Positions 49,624-58,443 are shown, counted from the first letter of the stretch. The stretch is DNA of 64,000 nucleotides from CALKJP01 sp046299555 (GCA_046299555.1 JBKBHS010000004.1:160478-224477); one strand, 5' to 3'. Numbers and translations are program-made. The notes: generated from the letters alone by a model not told the origin.

Positions 49624-50049
49624 ATGATTAAGAGCATAAACAAAATTATTCTAATTATTATTTTTGAATTACTTAGTTTGTGCTCTTTTTCGCAAGACAT
49701 TAATTTAATTTGTTCAATTCCTACCGTTAGTAATTTTCAAATAAAGCAATTTAACAAACTATTATATTTTAATTGGCTACAACTTAGCGATACTGTACCC
49801 GGCTATTATGCTTTAATAAAAGAAAATAAAATTACTCAACAAAAAAATGTTGTTCAAACATTAGAAATTGTAAATACTCCTTTAAAACGTAAAATTTTAG
49901 TGTGCATGCAAGACACTTACGAAGAGGGTTTTGATACTTATATTCTCAAAAAAATTGTTATACCACAAAATTTACTTCCCGCAAAAGATAAGCTAAAATT
50001 ATTAAGCGTTGCCGATACTCTTTACTTTATAAAAGTCGATAAAGATTAA
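49624..50049 (+). CDS. Small exported protein, unknown function
   Basis: A 141-residue protein with a hydrophobic leader ending near LCSFSQD, so probably periplasmic or secreted. The mature part (about 118 residues) is beta-rich with scattered charged stretches (FNKLLYFNWLQLSDTVPGYY, NTPLKRKILVCMQDTYEEGFD). No motif is recognised. Codon use and AT content are like those of the rest of the 49198-52255 cluster. No Shine-Dalgarno site is seen. The gap to the following lipoprotein frame is 66 bases. Confidence 0.6.
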   Translation: MIKSINKIILIIIFELLSLCSFSQDINLICSIPTVSNFQIKQFNKLLYFNWLQLSDTVPGYYALIKENKITQQKNVVQTLEIVNTPLKRKILVCMQDTYEEGFDTYILKKIVIPQNLLPAKDKLKLLSVADTLYFIKVDKD

Positions 50050-50115
50050 TCTAATATTATTGGTCCATAAAAGATAATTGCTCAATAACTCTGATAATAC
50101 AAGTGTAATATTTAA

Positions 50116-50613
50116 ATGTAGTTTTTAGAAAAAGTAATTTTAACACTAAGTATTGCTGCTTTAGCAGTTATAGCCTGCAATAAAGAGGATGCTAACTTAA
50201 ATGTTGAGAATCCTTATTTTGTAAGTAGTAGTGAAAGTGTATCAACTATTTCAGTTAAAACTTCAGGAGGACACTTTTCTAAGTGGGTTTATAAGGCTGT
50301 TTGGACTGATACCGGAGGTAAAGATTGTATAAATGGTGGTACAAACTGCAGTAAATGGATACCCTCTTCAATTTTAGTTGAAAAACTTGATGAAGCAATT
50401 TTAGGTGGTAAAACTCAATTTGCCTCTTTTTTTGAAAATGAAATTAGTGGTACAGAATTAGAATCAATTAGAGAAGATAGGGAAATTTACGCCAAATTTA
50501 TTTCCGGTAATTTATATGCGGAAAAAATCATCAGTGAAGAAAATATTATTTACCTTTTTTATGAAATTATAGATAATAACGAAGTAGATTTTATATTTTT
50601 TGATATTGAATAA
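50116..50613 (+). pseudogene. Lipoprotein gene with TAG as codon 2 (ATG-TAG), otherwise intact
   Basis: An open frame of 163 sense codons runs from 50122 to TAA at 50611-50613, but its only ATG (50116-50118) is followed at once by TAG (50119-50121), and TAA precedes it. No ATG, GTG or TTG occurs anywhere downstream in frame. The encoded sequence is a convincing lipoprotein: FLEKVILTLSIAALAVIAC with lipobox VIAC, then a polar mature part with KWVYKAVWTDTGGKD and two cysteines. One base change (AAG to TAG) would explain it, as would a sequencing error or a non-standard start such as ATT at 50137. A terminator follows. Confidence 0.7.
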
Positions 50614-50624
50614 ATCCCTAATAA

Positions 50625-50650
50625 GGGGGGAGGCAAGCCTCCCTCTTTTA
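50625..50650 (+). terminator. GC-rich intrinsic terminator
   Basis: GGGAGGC (50628-50634) and GCCTCCC (50637-50643) form a tight GC hairpin followed by TCTTTT. It lies just before the 50659 gene. Confidence 0.75.
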
Positions 50651-50658
50651 AATATTAT

Positions 50659-51822
50659 ATGAGAATAACTATTTTAATTATCTGTATCATTTTAACTAAA
50701 AGTGCTATTTCGCAGCAGTTAAAAAAATATTCTCCACTTTATGTTAAAGATACATTGGTAATAAATACAGGACAAACTTCACCGTTGAAATTATGGATAC
50801 ATGAACTTATAATAGTTGATAATAAAAACTATTTAAAAATAACAGATAAAAAAAACAAGAATTTATTGTTGTATGATTTAAGTAAAAAGAGATTTGATAC
50901 AATTTATATTAAAAATTTATGGAATAATGCCGCATGGCATAATCTTATAGGTCATATTTTTGTTTTTAATTTTAATAGAATCTTTATATCTGGTGGACAT
51001 AATGAATTACTAATGATTAATAAAGATGGTAATATTTTAGATAAATGGACTTATAATAAAAAAGATAAATACGGAGATTATTATCATTTAAAATTTCATA
51101 GGAAAAATTTAATATTTATAAACGATAGTGTGTTTTATGGGATACACTCCTTATTTATAAATTCTGATAATCCGGATAATAGAAGAAGAATTTTTAATCA
51201 AAATAATATTGTTAAAGCAAAGCTAATAAATGATAAAATTGTTTGTATAAAAGAATTTGGAAATTTTTATAAAAATGCAGAAGAACTTTATTGTACGCAT
51301 CTTTCATATAAGCCAAGTTTTGTTTTAAATCCAATTGACAGCTTAGTAATATTATATTTTTACAAGCATGATTCAATTCAAATATATAAAAACGAACAAC
51401 TCATAAAAAATGCTGATGTATCAAGTATTTATAAAACTTCTTATAAAACGTATAATCAAGATTTAGAAAAAAACGAACCGGGATATTTTGAAAGATACAT
51501 GGTTGAAGAGCCCGGGAATATTGATGTTCAGTATGATAAATTTCGTAAATTATATTATATACTATATCGGCACAGGCAGAATTACAAAGAAATTGATGGT
51601 AAAATTAATAATGAAAATGATGCTGATTTTTCAATAATTATTTTGAATAGAAATTTTAAAAAAATAAATGAAATTGTTTTAAAAAATGAATATAAATACA
51701 CACATAAACTATTTGTGTTAAAAGAAGGAGTGGCTATTGATTATAATCACGAATTTCAACCCCATTTAAAGGAAAATAAACTTAAGTTTCTAATTTTAGA
51801 TATTGATAAGTATGTTAAGTAA
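50659..51822 (+). CDS. Exported beta-propeller-like protein (possibly DUF4221-like)
   Basis: A 387-residue protein with a signal peptide (ILIICIILTKSAISQQ). The mature part consists of repeated beta-rich blocks with aspartate/asparagine turns (LLLYDLSKKRFDTIYIKN, LLMINKDGNILDKW, LYYILYRHRQNYKEID, FSIIILNRNFKKINEIVL), as in six-bladed propeller or DUF4221-type proteins of Bacteroidota. The family is a tentative reading, not a motif match. The next gene, a small thioredoxin-like protein, starts inside its 3' end (overlap of 11 bases), so the two are probably coupled. Confidence 0.6.
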   Translation: MRITILIICIILTKSAISQQLKKYSPLYVKDTLVINTGQTSPLKLWIHELIIVDNKNYLKITDKKNKNLLLYDLSKKRFDTIYIKNLWNNAAWHNLIGHIFVFNFNRIFISGGHNELLMINKDGNILDKWTYNKKDKYGDYYHLKFHRKNLIFINDSVFYGIHSLFINSDNPDNRRRIFNQNNIVKAKLINDKIVCIKEFGNFYKNAEELYCTHLSYKPSFVLNPIDSLVILYFYKHDSIQIYKNEQLIKNADVSSIYKTSYKTYNQDLEKNEPGYFERYMVEEPGNIDVQYDKFRKLYYILYRHRQNYKEIDGKINNENDADFSIIILNRNFKKINEIVLKNEYKYTHKLFVLKEGVAIDYNHEFQPHLKENKLKFLILDIDKYVK

Positions 51823-52255
51823 AAATGTAATCCTATTATTAATCTTATTTTTTCAAACATCTCAATTAAATATTGAGCAGTTTAATACGCTTAACCAGTT
51901 AATAAAAACATATTCTAAAAATAAAACAGATATTTTGAATAAAGATTTGGCTGTTGTTGTTGTAAGACAAGAAATGTGCGTAGCCTGTGTTAAAAAGATA
52001 TATGAATTTATAACTCAAAACAAAAGCGATAAAATTCTTTTTTTATTAAATGAAGATATTATTAATGAAGATGAAAAAATAATTACCCCAAAAAGTTCTG
52101 TTATTGTTCCAAACGCTGTTATAATGCGCAGAGATATTGGAGTATCAACAATTGGAATTATAGAGTTGAGTAAAAATACTATAATAAATACTACTACCAT
52201 TGATATTAGTAATTTAGATAAAGAAATAAATAGATTAAAAAGTAGATATAAATAG
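51812..52255 (+). CDS. Small exported thioredoxin-like protein with CxxC
   Basis: A 147-residue protein starting at ATG 51812 (a TTG at 51803 is in frame but less likely). A hydrophobic leader (SKNVILLLILFFQTSQ) predicts export. The motif C56-V-A-C59 in VVVRQEMCVACVKKIYEFI follows a beta strand, as in thioredoxin-fold oxidoreductases. KSSVIVPNAVIMR might supply the cis-proline region. It lacks a full TlpA domain. Overlap with the propeller gene suggests that the two act together, perhaps at a surface redox site; this is inference. Confidence 0.6.
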   Translation: MLSKNVILLLILFFQTSQLNIEQFNTLNQLIKTYSKNKTDILNKDLAVVVVRQEMCVACVKKIYEFITQNKSDKILFLLNEDIINEDEKIITPKSSVIVPNAVIMRRDIGVSTIGIIELSKNTIINTTTIDISNLDKEINRLKSRYK

Positions 52256-52436
52256 TTTTTATTCATTTTGGCCTTTCTAGGTCTTATGATCAACAAAAAA
52301 GGAGAATTTTATTACTGTTGGTGAAAACACCAACATTGGCATAAAAGTTTTTAGGATTTATAAATATTTTCAACATATACATAAGTCTTAATAATTCCTT
52401 TTAAATCATTAACTTCGCATGATTTTTATAGAAATT

Positions 52437-53777
52437 ATGTCAGAAGTAATAACTAAAAAAGTAGCTTTTCATACACTGGGTTGTAAATTAAATTTTGCAG
52501 AATCATCTTCCATTGCCCGTTTTTTTGTGGAAGCAGGCTATCAAAAGGTCGATTTTTCGCAAGCAGCCGATGTGTATGTTATTAATACCTGCTCCGTAAC
52601 CGAAAATGCAGATAAGGAGTGTAAAACCATTGTGCGTTCTGCTTTAAAAAACAATCCGGAAGCATTTGTAGCCATTATAGGTTGCTATGCACAGCTAAAA
52701 CCTCAAGAAATTGCTGCTATCGAAGGTGTTGATTTGGTGTTGGGGGCTAACGAAAAATTTAATATCATACAATACATCAACGAGCTTAAAAAGAAAGAAA
52801 AAGCCGAAGTGCATGCTTGCGAAATAAACGAAGTTGATTTTTTTGTTGATGCCTATTCACTGGGCGACAGAACACGCGTGTTTTTAAAAGTACAAGATGG
52901 TTGTGATTACACCTGTTCATTTTGTACCATTCCTTTAGCACGTGGCAAAAGCCGCAGCGATAGTATTGAAAACGTGGTAAAAAATGCCCGAGATATTGCA
53001 CAAAAAGGAATTAAGGAAATTGTTCTAACCGGTGTAAATATTGGCGATTTTGGTAAAGGATTTTCCGGTGGAAAAAAACGCAACGAAACGTTTTTAGATT
53101 TAATTAGAGAATTGGATGAAGTAGAAGGTATTGAACGTTTTCGAATTTCATCCATAGAGCCAAATTTATTATCGAATGAAATTATTGAATTTGTAGCGCA
53201 ATCGAAGCGATTTGTGCCACATTTTCATATTCCTTTACAATCGGGTTCAAATAAAATTTTAAAAGCCATGCGCAGAAGATATTTGCGCGAGCTTTATGCC
53301 GACAGAGTAGCCAAAATAAAAGAACTAATGCCGCATTGCTGCATTGGGGTAGATGTAATTGTTGGATTTCCGGGCGAAACAGAAGATGATTTTCTGGAAA
53401 CCTATAACTTTTTAAATCAGTTAGACATTAGCTATTTGCATGTATTCACCTATTCAGAAAGAGCTAATACTGATGCTTTGGAAATAAAAGAAGTTGTTCC
53501 TGTTAATGTTCGTAAACAGCGAAATAAGATGTTGAGAATTTTATCTTCTAAAAAGCTGCGTAAGTTTTACGAACAAAATATTGGAATTGAAAGAAACGTG
53601 TTATTCGAATCAGAAAATAAAGAAGGTTACTTGCATGGTTTTACTGAAAATTATGTAAAAGTACGCGTGCCATTTGACGAAAATTTATGCAATACCCTTC
53701 AAAAAGTGAAGTTGGAAAAGATTGATGTAGATGGTGTATATACTGCAGAAGTAGAAACAGTAGCACCTGCTTTGTAG
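52437..53777 (+). CDS. mtaB: tRNA (t6A37-C2) methylthiotransferase MtaB
   Basis: A 446-residue radical-SAM enzyme that methylthiolates t6A37 to ms2t6A in tRNAs reading ANN codons. The N-terminal UPF0004 domain has HTLGCKLNFAESS and further cysteines (NTCSVTENA, IGCYAQLKP) for one cluster. The SAM cluster is DGCDYTCSFCTIP, and GVNIGDFG, HIPLQSGSNKIL and VIVGFPGETEDDF are typical of the MtaB branch. A TRAM-like end follows. Start 52437 is preferred over 52419 because a likely -7 element (TAACTTCG, 52410-52417) would put transcription start past 52419. Confidence 0.94.
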   Translation: MSEVITKKVAFHTLGCKLNFAESSSIARFFVEAGYQKVDFSQAADVYVINTCSVTENADKECKTIVRSALKNNPEAFVAIIGCYAQLKPQEIAAIEGVDLVLGANEKFNIIQYINELKKKEKAEVHACEINEVDFFVDAYSLGDRTRVFLKVQDGCDYTCSFCTIPLARGKSRSDSIENVVKNARDIAQKGIKEIVLTGVNIGDFGKGFSGGKKRNETFLDLIRELDEVEGIERFRISSIEPNLLSNEIIEFVAQSKRFVPHFHIPLQSGSNKILKAMRRRYLRELYADRVAKIKELMPHCCIGVDVIVGFPGETEDDFLETYNFLNQLDISYLHVFTYSERANTDALEIKEVVPVNVRKQRNKMLRILSSKKLRKFYEQNIGIERNVLFESENKEGYLHGFTENYVKVRVPFDENLCNTLQKVKLEKIDVDGVYTAEVETVAPAL

Positions 53778-53803
53778 AATATAGAGCTAAGGCAATAGTT
53801 GAT

Positions 53804-54016
53804 AGTCATAAGTATTAAGTGGGCAGTTGGCAGTAAGCAAAAATGACAAAAGACATAAAGAGAAAATACTAAAGACTTTTTAATTTTTGAATTAATGAAT
53901 TAATGATTTGATGATTTTTGAATTTGTAATCTGCAATCTTTTAATTGTAGTAAATCATAACATTAATACGTTTTAAACATTAACACATTAACAAATTATC
54001 TAATTAACTAATTAAA
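53804..54016. repeat. Composite periodic spacer C, reaching the lgt start codon
   Basis: It occupies most of the 240-base gap between mtaB and lgt. Plus-strand order: AGTCATAAGT at 53804-53813, then a run with AGT every 7-8 bases; an 8-base array near GAATTAAT/GATTTGAT at 53889-53920; and a second 8-base array (ACATTAAC, ACATTAAC, AAATTATC, TAATTAAC) from 53977 to 54016. It is less regular than spacers A and B and lacks the AATCTC 10-base array, but shows the same word and 8-base period. It sets the sequence just upstream of lgt. Confidence 0.65.
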
Positions 54017-54017
54017 A

Positions 54018-55175
54018 ATGTATCCTACCATTTCAGATTTAATTAACGATTTATTCGGAATATATATACCACTACCTATACAAAGTTTTGGTTTTTTTGT
54101 AGCCATTTCGTTTTTATTGGCAGCCTATTTTTTTGCTAAAGAATTAGCTCGAAAAGAAACCGAAGGAAAGCTATTTCCAACCATTAAACGTGTTAAAATT
54201 GGCCATAAAGCAACGCCATACGAATTAGCCACTTCAGGTACTACCGGTTTTATTTTAGGATATAAAATTTTACCTGCAATTTTAGATTATTCTTCATTTG
54301 TAGCTAATCCGCAAGAATTTATTTTGTCATTAGATGGAAGTATAATTGGTGGATTAATTGGTGGAGGCATTTCTGCCTATTTGAAATATCGTGAAAGAGA
54401 AAAAGAGCGTCTGGATAAACCAACTGTAAAAGAAATTCAGATAAGACCAGCCGACCATGTGGGTAATATGACCATTATTGCTGCTGTTGCTGGATTAATT
54501 GGTGCCAAAATATTTCACAACTTAGAAAACCCTGCAGAGTTTTTTGCTGATCCAATTGGAGCATTGCTTTCTTTTAGCGGTTTAACTATGTATGGCGGTT
54601 TAATTTGTGGAGGTGGCGCTGTAATATATTATGCCCATAAAAATAAACTAAAAATTGAGCATGTAATTGATGCTTGCGCTCCTGCATTAATGTTGGCTTA
54701 TGGTATTGGTAGAATGGGATGTCATATTTCAGGAGATGGCGATTGGGGAATAGTTAATTTGGCAGCACAACCATCGTGGTTAAGTTTTTTACCCGAGTGG
54801 TTTTGGGCTTATGATTATCCGCATAATGTTATCAACGAAGGTATTCCAATTCCGGGCTGTGTTGGAAATCATTGTAATGTGTTGCCTGATAAAGTTTTTC
54901 CCACTCCTTTATATGAATCTATTGTTTGCACCGGTTTATTCGGAATATTATGGGCAATAAGAAAAAAAATAACTATTCCGGGATATATGTTTAGCATTTA
55001 TTTAATACTAAATGGTACGGAGCGTTTCTTTATTGAAAAAATTCGAGTGAACGAAAAGTATAACATCTTTGGATTTCAGCCTACACAAGCAGAAATTATA
55101 GCGGTAGTATTGATTTTGCTTGGTATTGCCGGATTGATTTATTTTAAAAAGAAATCTGAAAAAACTGTTTCTTAA
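54018..55175 (+). CDS. lgt: Prolipoprotein diacylglyceryl transferase
   Basis: A 385-residue inner-membrane enzyme that transfers diacylglycerol to the lipobox cysteine, the first step of lipoprotein maturation. The Lgt signature is GRMGCHISGDGDWG near residue 235, with FPTPLYES near 294 and NGTERFFIEKIRVN near 332. The HGGL motif reads MYGGLICGG, with tyrosine for the first histidine. It is longer than the roughly 290-residue proteobacterial form, owing to extra sequence at about 45-140 between the first helices. First of a unit with the phosphatase-like, yqaA and DUF481 genes. Confidence 0.95.
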   Translation: MYPTISDLINDLFGIYIPLPIQSFGFFVAISFLLAAYFFAKELARKETEGKLFPTIKRVKIGHKATPYELATSGTTGFILGYKILPAILDYSSFVANPQEFILSLDGSIIGGLIGGGISAYLKYREREKERLDKPTVKEIQIRPADHVGNMTIIAAVAGLIGAKIFHNLENPAEFFADPIGALLSFSGLTMYGGLICGGGAVIYYAHKNKLKIEHVIDACAPALMLAYGIGRMGCHISGDGDWGIVNLAAQPSWLSFLPEWFWAYDYPHNVINEGIPIPGCVGNHCNVLPDKVFPTPLYESIVCTGLFGILWAIRKKITIPGYMFSIYLILNGTERFFIEKIRVNEKYNIFGFQPTQAEIIAVVLILLGIAGLIYFKKKSEKTVS

Positions 55176-55966
55176 TGAACTATCAGGAAATTTGCTTAAA
55201 AGTTTGCGATATCGCCAAACAAGCAGTAGCTTTTATCAGAGCTGAACGAAATAAAATTGCAGCGCATCAGGTAGAAGTTAAAAGCTTAAACAGTTTGGTA
55301 ACCTATGTAGATAAAACATCCGAAAAAATGCTGGTGGAAGCCTTACAGCAATTATTACCTGAAGCAGGCTTTATTACAGAAGAAGAAACGATTAATAATA
55401 AAAATGAAAACCTTAGTTGGATAATCGATCCGCTTGATGGAACCACCAATTTTATACATGGAGTGCCTTGTTTTTCAGTAAGTATTGCATTGATGGCAAA
55501 CGGTGAAGTGGTTATAGGAGTAATCTATGAAATAAATCTGGATGAATGTTTTTATGCCTGGAAAAACGGAGGGGCTTTTTTAAATGGAACAAAAATTAAT
55601 GTTACAACAACAAAAAATCTAAGCGATACTTTATTAGCTACCGGTTTTCCATATTACGATTATGAGCGGATGCAACCATACTTAAATTTGCTGGCAGAGC
55701 TTATGGAAAAAACACGAGGCATTAGACGTTTAGGCTCAGCAGCAACCGATTTGGCTTATGTAGCTTGTGGTCGTTTCGATGCATTTTACGAATATAGTTT
55801 ACATGCCTGGGATGTAGCAGCCGGTGCATTAATTGTACAAGAAGCAGGTGGAAAAGTGAGCGACTTTAAAGGAGGAAATGATTATATATTCGGCAAAGAA
55901 ATAAATGCTTCCAATGGATTTATCCATCAAGAGTTAAGCGATATTATTTCTAAAAATTTCCATTAA
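55175..55966 (+). CDS. Inositol-monophosphatase family phosphatase
   Basis: A 263-residue Mg-dependent sugar or nucleotide phosphatase. The metal site is made of EEETI near residue 69, WIIDPLDGTTNFIHG near residue 88 and LHAWDVAAGALIVQEAGG near residue 210. By family it could act on inositol-1-phosphate, related sugars, or 3'-phosphoadenosine nucleotides; the sequence does not decide between SuhB-like and CysQ-like roles. Its ATG overlaps the lgt stop by one base. The YqaA gene begins 3 bases after its stop. Confidence 0.92.
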   Translation: MNYQEICLKVCDIAKQAVAFIRAERNKIAAHQVEVKSLNSLVTYVDKTSEKMLVEALQQLLPEAGFITEEETINNKNENLSWIIDPLDGTTNFIHGVPCFSVSIALMANGEVVIGVIYEINLDECFYAWKNGGAFLNGTKINVTTTKNLSDTLLATGFPYYDYERMQPYLNLLAELMEKTRGIRRLGSAATDLAYVACGRFDAFYEYSLHAWDVAAGALIVQEAGGKVSDFKGGNDYIFGKEINASNGFIHQELSDIISKNFH

Positions 55967-55969
55967 AAT

Positions 55970-56422
55970 ATGTCAGCCGACTGGTTTGAATACGGCTACT
56001 GGGGCTTGTTTTTAGCTTCTTTTTTAGCAGCAACCATTTTACCATTCAGCTCTGAAGTTATATTGGCAAGCATGTTATTAGGCGGTTTTGATGTAACCTT
56101 ATGTTTAATGTTAGCTACATTGGGTAATTGGCTGGGTGGCATGAGCAGCTACGGATTAGGATATTTGGGAAATATTGAACGCCTAGAAAAATGGCTGGGA
56201 TTTAAACGTGAAAAGCTTCCTAAATTTCGCTTGTATGTAAGAAAATATGGGAGCTATACTGCATTTTTTTGTTGGCTTCCTGTAATAGGCGATCCACTGG
56301 CAGTAGCTTTAGGTATTTTTAAAACAAATGTGTTTTTAGTATCTATTTGGATGTTTTTAGGTAAAGCTATTCGATATGCTGTTATGGCTTATACCCTTGT
56401 ATATGGTAAAGGATTAATCTAA
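55970..56422 (+). CDS. YqaA/DedA-like inner-membrane protein
   Basis: A 150-residue integral membrane protein of the VTT/DedA-like YqaA group. It starts with YWGLFLASFLAATILPFSSEVIL, whose proline and glutamate in a re-entrant segment are typical. NWLGGMSSYGLGY and a second re-entrant-like stretch YTAFFCWLPVIGDPLAVALG follow. Some DedA/VTT relatives are lipid scramblases or undecaprenyl-phosphate flippases; the YqaA role is not established. It follows the IMPase-like gene at 3 bases and is followed by the DUF481 gene at one base. Confidence 0.9.
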   Translation: MSADWFEYGYWGLFLASFLAATILPFSSEVILASMLLGGFDVTLCLMLATLGNWLGGMSSYGLGYLGNIERLEKWLGFKREKLPKFRLYVRKYGSYTAFFCWLPVIGDPLAVALGIFKTNVFLVSIWMFLGKAIRYAVMAYTLVYGKGLI

Positions 56423-56423
56423 A

Positions 56424-57179
56424 GTGAAGAATTTAATTACATATTTTCTATTTTTCTTTTTTGGTAATTTGTTGTTTGCACAACAAATTGTACACATTGA
56501 AAACAGACGATTAGCAGCCGATAAGCAGGGTTGGAGTGGTGATATTAATATCAATATGTCATTTATTCAAAATCAGAATGACATTTTTATAATGAATAAT
56601 AATTTGAAAATTCAGTATACTCAAGATAAACATTCGGTAATTTCTTTAACGGAAAATAATTTTCAGCGTGTCAACAAAACAGGCTTTGTAAATGATGGTT
56701 TTCAGCATTTCAGATATAATTATAAATACACTGAAAATATTACTTATGAGGCATTTCAGCAATTTCAATTCAATGATGTATTAAAAATGAAATTTCGTTC
56801 TTTAACAGGAACAGGGCCACGTTTTACCGTTGTAAAAAACGATAGTACTAAAACACGTTTATTTATAGGGATGTTGTATATGTATGAATACGAAGAAGAA
56901 ACTACAGGCAAAATTAATAGAGCCCATCGTAATAGCAATTATATATCATTTGGATTTCCAATAGGTAAGAATATTACCATCGATATGATTACATATTACC
57001 AACCGGATATATTTAATTTTTCTGATTATCGATTTTCTGCTCAAGGAATTTTAGAAATTCGATTGACAGAAAAATTATCCTATTTGCTTTCACTAAATTA
57101 TATACATGATGCTGTGCCACCGCAAGGTATCAGAAGTACTTATTATAACTTTAGAAATGGATTAAGATATCGTTTTTAA
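56424..57179 (+). CDS. DUF481 family outer-membrane protein
   Basis: A 251-residue exported protein starting at GTG (56424), one base after the yqaA stop. The signal peptide ends near NLLFAQQ. Most of the chain is beta-barrel-like: alternating strands with aromatics (ENITYEAFQQFQFNDVLKMKF, GPRFTVVKNDSTKTRLFIG) and a terminal aromatic (NGLRYRF). This matches the DUF481 salt-induced outer-membrane group. Function unknown. It is the last gene of the lgt unit and is followed by a bidirectional terminator. Confidence 0.83.
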   Translation: MKNLITYFLFFFFGNLLFAQQIVHIENRRLAADKQGWSGDININMSFIQNQNDIFIMNNNLKIQYTQDKHSVISLTENNFQRVNKTGFVNDGFQHFRYNYKYTENITYEAFQQFQFNDVLKMKFRSLTGTGPRFTVVKNDSTKTRLFIGMLYMYEYEEETTGKINRAHRNSNYISFGFPIGKNITIDMITYYQPDIFNFSDYRFSAQGILEIRLTEKLSYLLSLNYIHDAVPPQGIRSTYYNFRNGLRYRF

Positions 57180-57250
57180 CCCAAATTATACATTACTTCC
57201 TTATCCGTCAAATGCATAGTTCATTGGAGATTTTAACAGAAATTTCAATT

Positions 57251-57284
57251 AAAAAAGCCTCACAAAATTTTGTGAGGCTTTTTT
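57251..57284. terminator. Perfect bidirectional terminator
   Basis: AAAAAAGCCTCACAAAA (57251-57267) and its exact complement (57268-57284) form a 17-base palindrome with A and T runs at the ends. It serves the converging DUF481 and acyl-CoA dehydrogenase genes. Confidence 0.9.
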
Positions 57285-57303
57285 TAATGTTACAACATTA
57301 AGT

Positions 57304-58443
57304 TTAGGCTAATATTGATCTGGAAATTACAATTTTTTGAACTTCGCTTGTACCCTCGTAAATCTGAGTAATTTTGGCATCACGCATTAAACGTTCTACA
57401 TGATATTCTTTTACATAACCATATCCACCATGAATTTGAACCGCTTCTGTTGTAACCCACATAGCCACTCTTGAAGCATATAATTTAGCCATTGCACTTG
57501 CTTCTCCAAAATCTAAACCTTGGTCTTTCATCCAAGCAGCTTTTAAGCAAAGTAAGCGAGCTGCTTCTATTTCAGTAGCCATATCAGCTAGTTTGAAGGC
57601 AACTGCTTGATGTTCGCAAATTGGTTTACCAAAAGCTTTTCTTTCTTTAGAATATGCTAAGGCCAATTCATAAGCACCGCTTGCAATACCTAATGCTTGA
57701 GCAGCAATTCCAATGCGTCCACCGGTTAAGGTTTTCATGGCAAACTTAAATCCAAAACCATCTTCACCAATTCTGTTTTCTTTGGGAACTTTTACATCCT
57801 GAAACATTAAAGAATGCGTATCACTCCCTCTTATCCCCATTTTATTTTCTTTGGGACCAACTGTAAATCCAGGCATACCTCTTTCAACAATGAGTGCATT
57901 TATTCCTCTGTGTCCTTTTTCAGGATAGGTTTGTGCAATAACTAAATATACTGAAGCAGAGCTACCATTAGTAATCCAGTTTTTGGTACCATTTAATAAA
58001 TAATGGTCGCCCATATCTATTGCAGTAGTTTTTTGTGATGTTGCATCAGATCCGGCTTCAGGTTCAGATAAACAAAATGCACCAATTATTTCACCTTTTG
58101 CAAGAGGTACTAAATATTTACGTTTTTGTTCTTCAGTTCCAAATTTTTCTAAGCCCCAACAAACTAAAGAGTTATTAACAGACATACACACTGAAGCAGA
58201 AGCATCAATTTTAGAAATTTCTTCCATGGCTAAAACGTAGGAAATAGTATCCATACCACCACCACCATATTCTGGGGAAACCATCATTCCCATAAAACCA
58301 AGCTGCCCCATTTGTTTTACTTCTTCGGCAGGAAATTTTTGATGCTCATCGCGTTCTATTACTCCGGGTTTTAATACTTCATTAGCAAAATCTCTTGCAG
58401 CTTTTTGAATCATTAAATGTTCTTCTGATAATTGAATATGCAT
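57304..58443 (-). CDS. Acyl-CoA dehydrogenase
   Basis: A 379-residue flavoenzyme for the first oxidation of beta-oxidation or amino-acid-derived acyl-CoAs. The FAD/substrate motifs are AFCLSEPEAGSDATS and NGTKNWITNGSSA. ALGIASGAYELALAYSKERKAFGK is the helical FAD signature. The catalytic base is the glutamate in IYEGTSEVQKIVISR. The position of that glutamate points to the short-chain/butyryl-like type rather than isovaleryl, but the substrate is uncertain. A TATTTTTG -7 element is present upstream at 58496-58489. No other beta-oxidation gene is near. Confidence 0.93.
   Translation of the reverse strand: MHIQLSEEHLMIQKAARDFANEVLKPGVIERDEHQKFPAEEVKQMGQLGFMGMMVSPEYGGGGMDTISYVLAMEEISKIDASASVCMSVNNSLVCWGLEKFGTEEQKRKYLVPLAKGEIIGAFCLSEPEAGSDATSQKTTAIDMGDHYLLNGTKNWITNGSSASVYLVIAQTYPEKGHRGINALIVERGMPGFTVGPKENKMGIRGSDTHSLMFQDVKVPKENRIGEDGFGFKFAMKTLTGGRIGIAAQALGIASGAYELALAYSKERKAFGKPICEHQAVAFKLADMATEIEAARLLCLKAAWMKDQGLDFGEASAMAKLYASRVAMWVTTEAVQIHGGYGYVKEYHVERLMRDAKITQIYEGTSEVQKIVISRSILA

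Noticed and set aside
52309..52350. Leader peptide or attenuator before mtaB (hairpin TGTTGGTG-AAAA-CACCAACA at 52316-52335 with AGGAG upstream)
   Set aside because: The stem is perfect but has no T run. The possible peptide (GTG, seven codons) has no regulatory codon bias, and the likely mtaB promoter lies downstream. Left as an unexplained hairpin.
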